DNA of 64,000 bases from positions 1,426,001 through 1,490,000 of the forward strand of contig OZ223309.1 in NCBI GenBank assembly GCA_965140765.1, read 5' to 3'. The stretch comes from Sunxiuqinia sp963678245. Its GTDB lineage: Bacteria; Bacteroidota; Bacteroidia; Bacteroidales; Prolixibacteraceae. This document shows, piece by piece, positions 61,909 to 64,000 of the stretch. The translations under genes were made by a program, and so were the position numbers. Positions within the stretch are counted from its first letter, which is position 1; each line of letters starts with the position of its first letter. The notes below the pieces were generated by a model. The model did not search any database. It saw only the letters and a list, made by a program, of their open reading frames with translations, and was not told the DNA's origin.

Positions 61909-62808
61909 ATGAGAAATGAGAGAGTTGCTTCTGCGTATCGTGAAAAACAACAGCAAATCTGTTTCGAGTTAGCTTCGGCTGATGGGGCTGCCATTTTTGA
62001 GACCGACCATTGGGAAAAGGAAATTGGACATGGCTACACCATGGTGCTTGAAAATGGCGATGCCATTGAAAAAGCTGCGGTTAACTTTTCGGCAGTTGGA
62101 GGTCAGGTTAGTGAGCGAATGCGCCAGGCGTTGAGCATTCAGGATGGCGAAGAGTATTTTGCTACGGGGATTTCGTCCATCATTCATCCACGCAATGTGC
62201 ATGTACCTATAACCCATATGAATGTCCGTTTTTTTCAACTAAGCTCCGGAAAAGCATGGTTTGGTGGTGGAATTGATTTGACACCTCACTATGTCAATAA
62301 AAAGGAAGCTAGTTGGTTTCATCAGGAACTCAAAAAGGTTTGCGATCAGTTCGACATGGAGTTCTACCGGGAGTATAAAAAGTGGGCTGACGACTATTTT
62401 TATCTGCCTCATCGGGATGAAACAAGAGGCGTTGGTGGAATTTTCTTCGATCATCAGGATGGTACTTCGGAAGCAAATTTTGAAAAGTTTTTTGCTTTTA
62501 CACAGGCGCTGGCTGAGGCTTATCCGAAGATATATATTGAGTTATTGAACAACAATCGTAAGAAAGAGATCAGCGAAGATGAAAGACAATGGCAACTACT
62601 GCGAAGAGGCCGTTATGTGGAGTTTAATTTGCTTTATGATCGGGGAACTAAATTCGGATTAGAGTCAAATGGTCGCACCGAATCAATCTTTTTAAGCATG
62701 CCACCACTGGCATCGTGGACCTACGATTATCAACCTGATAAAGGCTCTAAGGAAGAAGAGACACTCAGATTATTAAAAAAAGACATCGATTGGATTTACA
62801 ATATTTAA
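61909..62808 (+). CDS. hemF: Oxygen-dependent coproporphyrinogen III oxidase
   Basis: A 299-residue protein (ATG 61909 chosen over the TTG at 61900). Family features: FETDHWEKEIGHGYTMVLENGDAIEKAAVNFSAV, SSIIHPRNVHVPITHMNVRFF, WFGGGIDLTPHYV and GVGGIFFD; RRGRYVEFNLLYDRGTKFGL and ESIFLSMPPLASW at the C-terminus. Catalytic His/Asp residues lie in those blocks. Having HemN and HemF in one operon lets the cell make haem with or without oxygen. It is 18 bases after hemG. Confidence 0.95.
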   Translation: MRNERVASAYREKQQQICFELASADGAAIFETDHWEKEIGHGYTMVLENGDAIEKAAVNFSAVGGQVSERMRQALSIQDGEEYFATGISSIIHPRNVHVPITHMNVRFFQLSSGKAWFGGGIDLTPHYVNKKEASWFHQELKKVCDQFDMEFYREYKKWADDYFYLPHRDETRGVGGIFFDHQDGTSEANFEKFFAFTQALAEAYPKIYIELLNNNRKKEISEDERQWQLLRRGRYVEFNLLYDRGTKFGLESNGRTESIFLSMPPLASWTYDYQPDKGSKEEETLRLLKKDIDWIYNI

Positions 62809-62846
62809 ATTTGTTTTGAAAATCATTGATAGGAATACATAAGCTT

Positions 62847-63860
62847 ATGGACAATTCAAAAAGAACAGCCGTTTTACTGGTTAATGTGGGAACACCTGAT
62901 GAACCCAAAGTTTCTGCCGTTCGACGGTATTTATTCGAGTTTTTGAATGACCGTAGAGTGATTGATCTGCCTTTAATTCCACAAAAGTTGTTGGTGAACC
63001 TGATTATTGTGCCATTTAGGGCTCCCAAATCCACCAAGCTTTATGAGATGCTTTGGACCGATGAAGGTTCTCCTCTATTGGTAAATGCCAATAAAAACAG
63101 AGATAAGCTGCAAGCATCATTGGGTGATGACTATCAGGTTTTCACAGCCATGCGCTATCAGAATCCGCATTTAAAAAAAGTGCTTCGTCAGGTTCGTGAC
63201 CAGCGTTTTGGGAAGATGATCATTATTCCGGTGTTCCCGCAGTACGCATCGTCAACAACCGGAACCATCGGCCAATTTGTATCAAAGGAAGTGGCTAAAT
63301 GGACAGTTATCCCTGAGATTCGATTCGTAAGCCAGTTTTACGATCATCCTGCTTTTATCAAAGCATTTACTGAACGCATTAAAGAGTTCAAGCCTGAAAC
63401 ATACGACCACATCGTTTTTTCCTATCACGGTTTACCGAACAGACAGGTCGATAAGGTGCATCCGGAAATTGCTTCAACGGAATGTACCTGCGAACAGGCC
63501 ATGCCTGAGCATGGTAAATATTGCTACAAGGCAACTTGTTACCAAACAACCCGCTTGTTGGCAAAGTCACTGGGTCTTAAACCGGATGATTACACTTTAT
63601 CTTTTCAATCTCGGCTGACCAAAAACTGGCTCAAGCCCTTCTCTGATGAACTGGTTATTCAAAAAGCGAAAGAAGGAGTAAAACGAATGTTGTTTGTAGC
63701 GCCCGCATTTGTGGCCGATTGCCTGGAAACAACCGTTGAAATTGGAGTTGAATATCAGGAATTATTTGAAGAACACGGTGGCGAAAAAATTCAATTGGTT
63801 GAAAGTTTGAACGATCATCCCTTGTGGATTGAAACCCTGAAAGAATTGATTAATTCATGA
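62847..63860 (+). CDS. hemH: Ferrochelatase
   Basis: A 337-residue protein starting at ATG 62847 (an earlier in-frame start at 62826 adds 7 residues of intergenic character). It inserts Fe2+ into protoporphyrin IX. The catalytic His is in VFSYHGLPNRQ and the Glu in CLETTVEIGVE, both standard. A Cys-rich insertion, CTCEQAMPEHGKYCYKATC (~ residues 207-231), is seen in Bacteroidota ferrochelatases and might bind a [2Fe-2S] cluster or a metal; this is inferred from Cys spacing only. Last hem gene, separated from hemF by 38 bases. Confidence 0.95.
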   Translation: MDNSKRTAVLLVNVGTPDEPKVSAVRRYLFEFLNDRRVIDLPLIPQKLLVNLIIVPFRAPKSTKLYEMLWTDEGSPLLVNANKNRDKLQASLGDDYQVFTAMRYQNPHLKKVLRQVRDQRFGKMIIIPVFPQYASSTTGTIGQFVSKEVAKWTVIPEIRFVSQFYDHPAFIKAFTERIKEFKPETYDHIVFSYHGLPNRQVDKVHPEIASTECTCEQAMPEHGKYCYKATCYQTTRLLAKSLGLKPDDYTLSFQSRLTKNWLKPFSDELVIQKAKEGVKRMLFVAPAFVADCLETTVEIGVEYQELFEEHGGEKIQLVESLNDHPLWIETLKELINS

Positions 63861-63953
63861 AAAGCCATTTCATTTAGACAAATAACCTTCAGAATCATTC
63901 AGATGATAGACTTGATTTTTTACAATAGTACCTTTTAATTAAACATTGAACTC

Positions 63954-64000
63954 ATGACAAAGCAATTTCTCTTAGTCCTTGTACTTTCTTTATTTTTTTT
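63954..64000 (+). CDS. Start of an exported protein (3' end outside window)
   Basis: ATG followed by 15 codons reading TKQFLLVLVLSLFF, the n- and h-region of a signal peptide. The gene runs out of the window and cannot be identified. It is 93 bases beyond hemH on the same strand. Confidence 0.5.
   Translation, partial: MTKQFLLVLVLSLFF

Overview
The window looks like a chromosomal segment of a Bacteroidota bacterium, most likely of the Marinilabiliales/Prolixibacteraceae type. The reasons are weak Shine-Dalgarno sequences, promoters of the TTG-N19..21-TAnnTTTG kind, mitochondrial-type TCA enzymes, and families such as DUF4197, DUF4301, DUF6298, GxxExxY and DUF559. No rRNA, tRNA, CRISPR array or transposase was seen. 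Placement below phylum is inference.

Layout. (1) 1-8642: a plus-strand pectin/plant-glycan utilisation block: the end of a lectin-like secreted protein, a beta-helix + DUF6298 protein, a two-domain alpha/beta hydrolase, a GH43 protein and a PL10 pectate lyase. (2) 8908-24100: a long plus-strand redox operon. It has five PQQ-like/BamB-like propeller proteins, an NHL propeller, a small Cys protein, a Tat-exported polyferredoxin, a NapH-like membrane ferredoxin, a NuoE-NuoF (HydB-like) fusion and a NuoG/GltD-like flavoprotein. Two orphan nuclease genes (DUF559 and GxxExxY), each bracketed by imperfect inverted repeats, sit inside it. (3) 24265-29525: a glycosyltransferase and a LolD/MacB-type ABC exporter. 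(4) 29591-33178: a CoA-disulfide-reductase-like flavoprotein with three rhodanese domains and an anchored thioredoxin, divergent from a Crp/Fnr regulator, with a TTGA-N6-TCAA operator between them. (5) 33196-33736 minus: a probable structured noncoding RNA of about 540 nt with its own promoter and terminator. (6) 34227-39150 minus: aconitase, isocitrate dehydrogenase and citrate synthase. (7) 39766-45608: a decayed respiratory/signalling operon with lipoyl-domain (GcvH-like) proteins, a HybA-like ferredoxin, an NrfD remnant, a haem-sensor kinase and a response regulator missing its ATPase core, followed by an intact archaemetzincin. (8) 46270-58719: mixed housekeeping and hypothetical genes (ComA-like, TPR, DUF4301, two radical SAM proteins, DUF4197, OB-fold lipoprotein, TauE, a degenerate beta-lactamase-fold protein, a C1 peptidase). 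(9) 59161-63860: late haem biosynthesis, hemN-hemG/Y-hemF-hemH.

How it fits together: the organism appears to degrade pectin, run a mitochondrial-style TCA front half, and make haem by both oxygen-dependent and oxygen-independent routes, which suggests life at shifting oxygen levels. The redox operon is the best candidate for an undescribed system: cytoplasmic NADH-linked flavin/Fe-S subunits are encoded with a membrane polyferredoxin, an exported ferredoxin and several exported propellers, as if electrons crossed the membrane between NAD(H) and an unknown periplasmic partner. The decayed cluster 7 looks like a second, abandoned membrane electron-transfer system.
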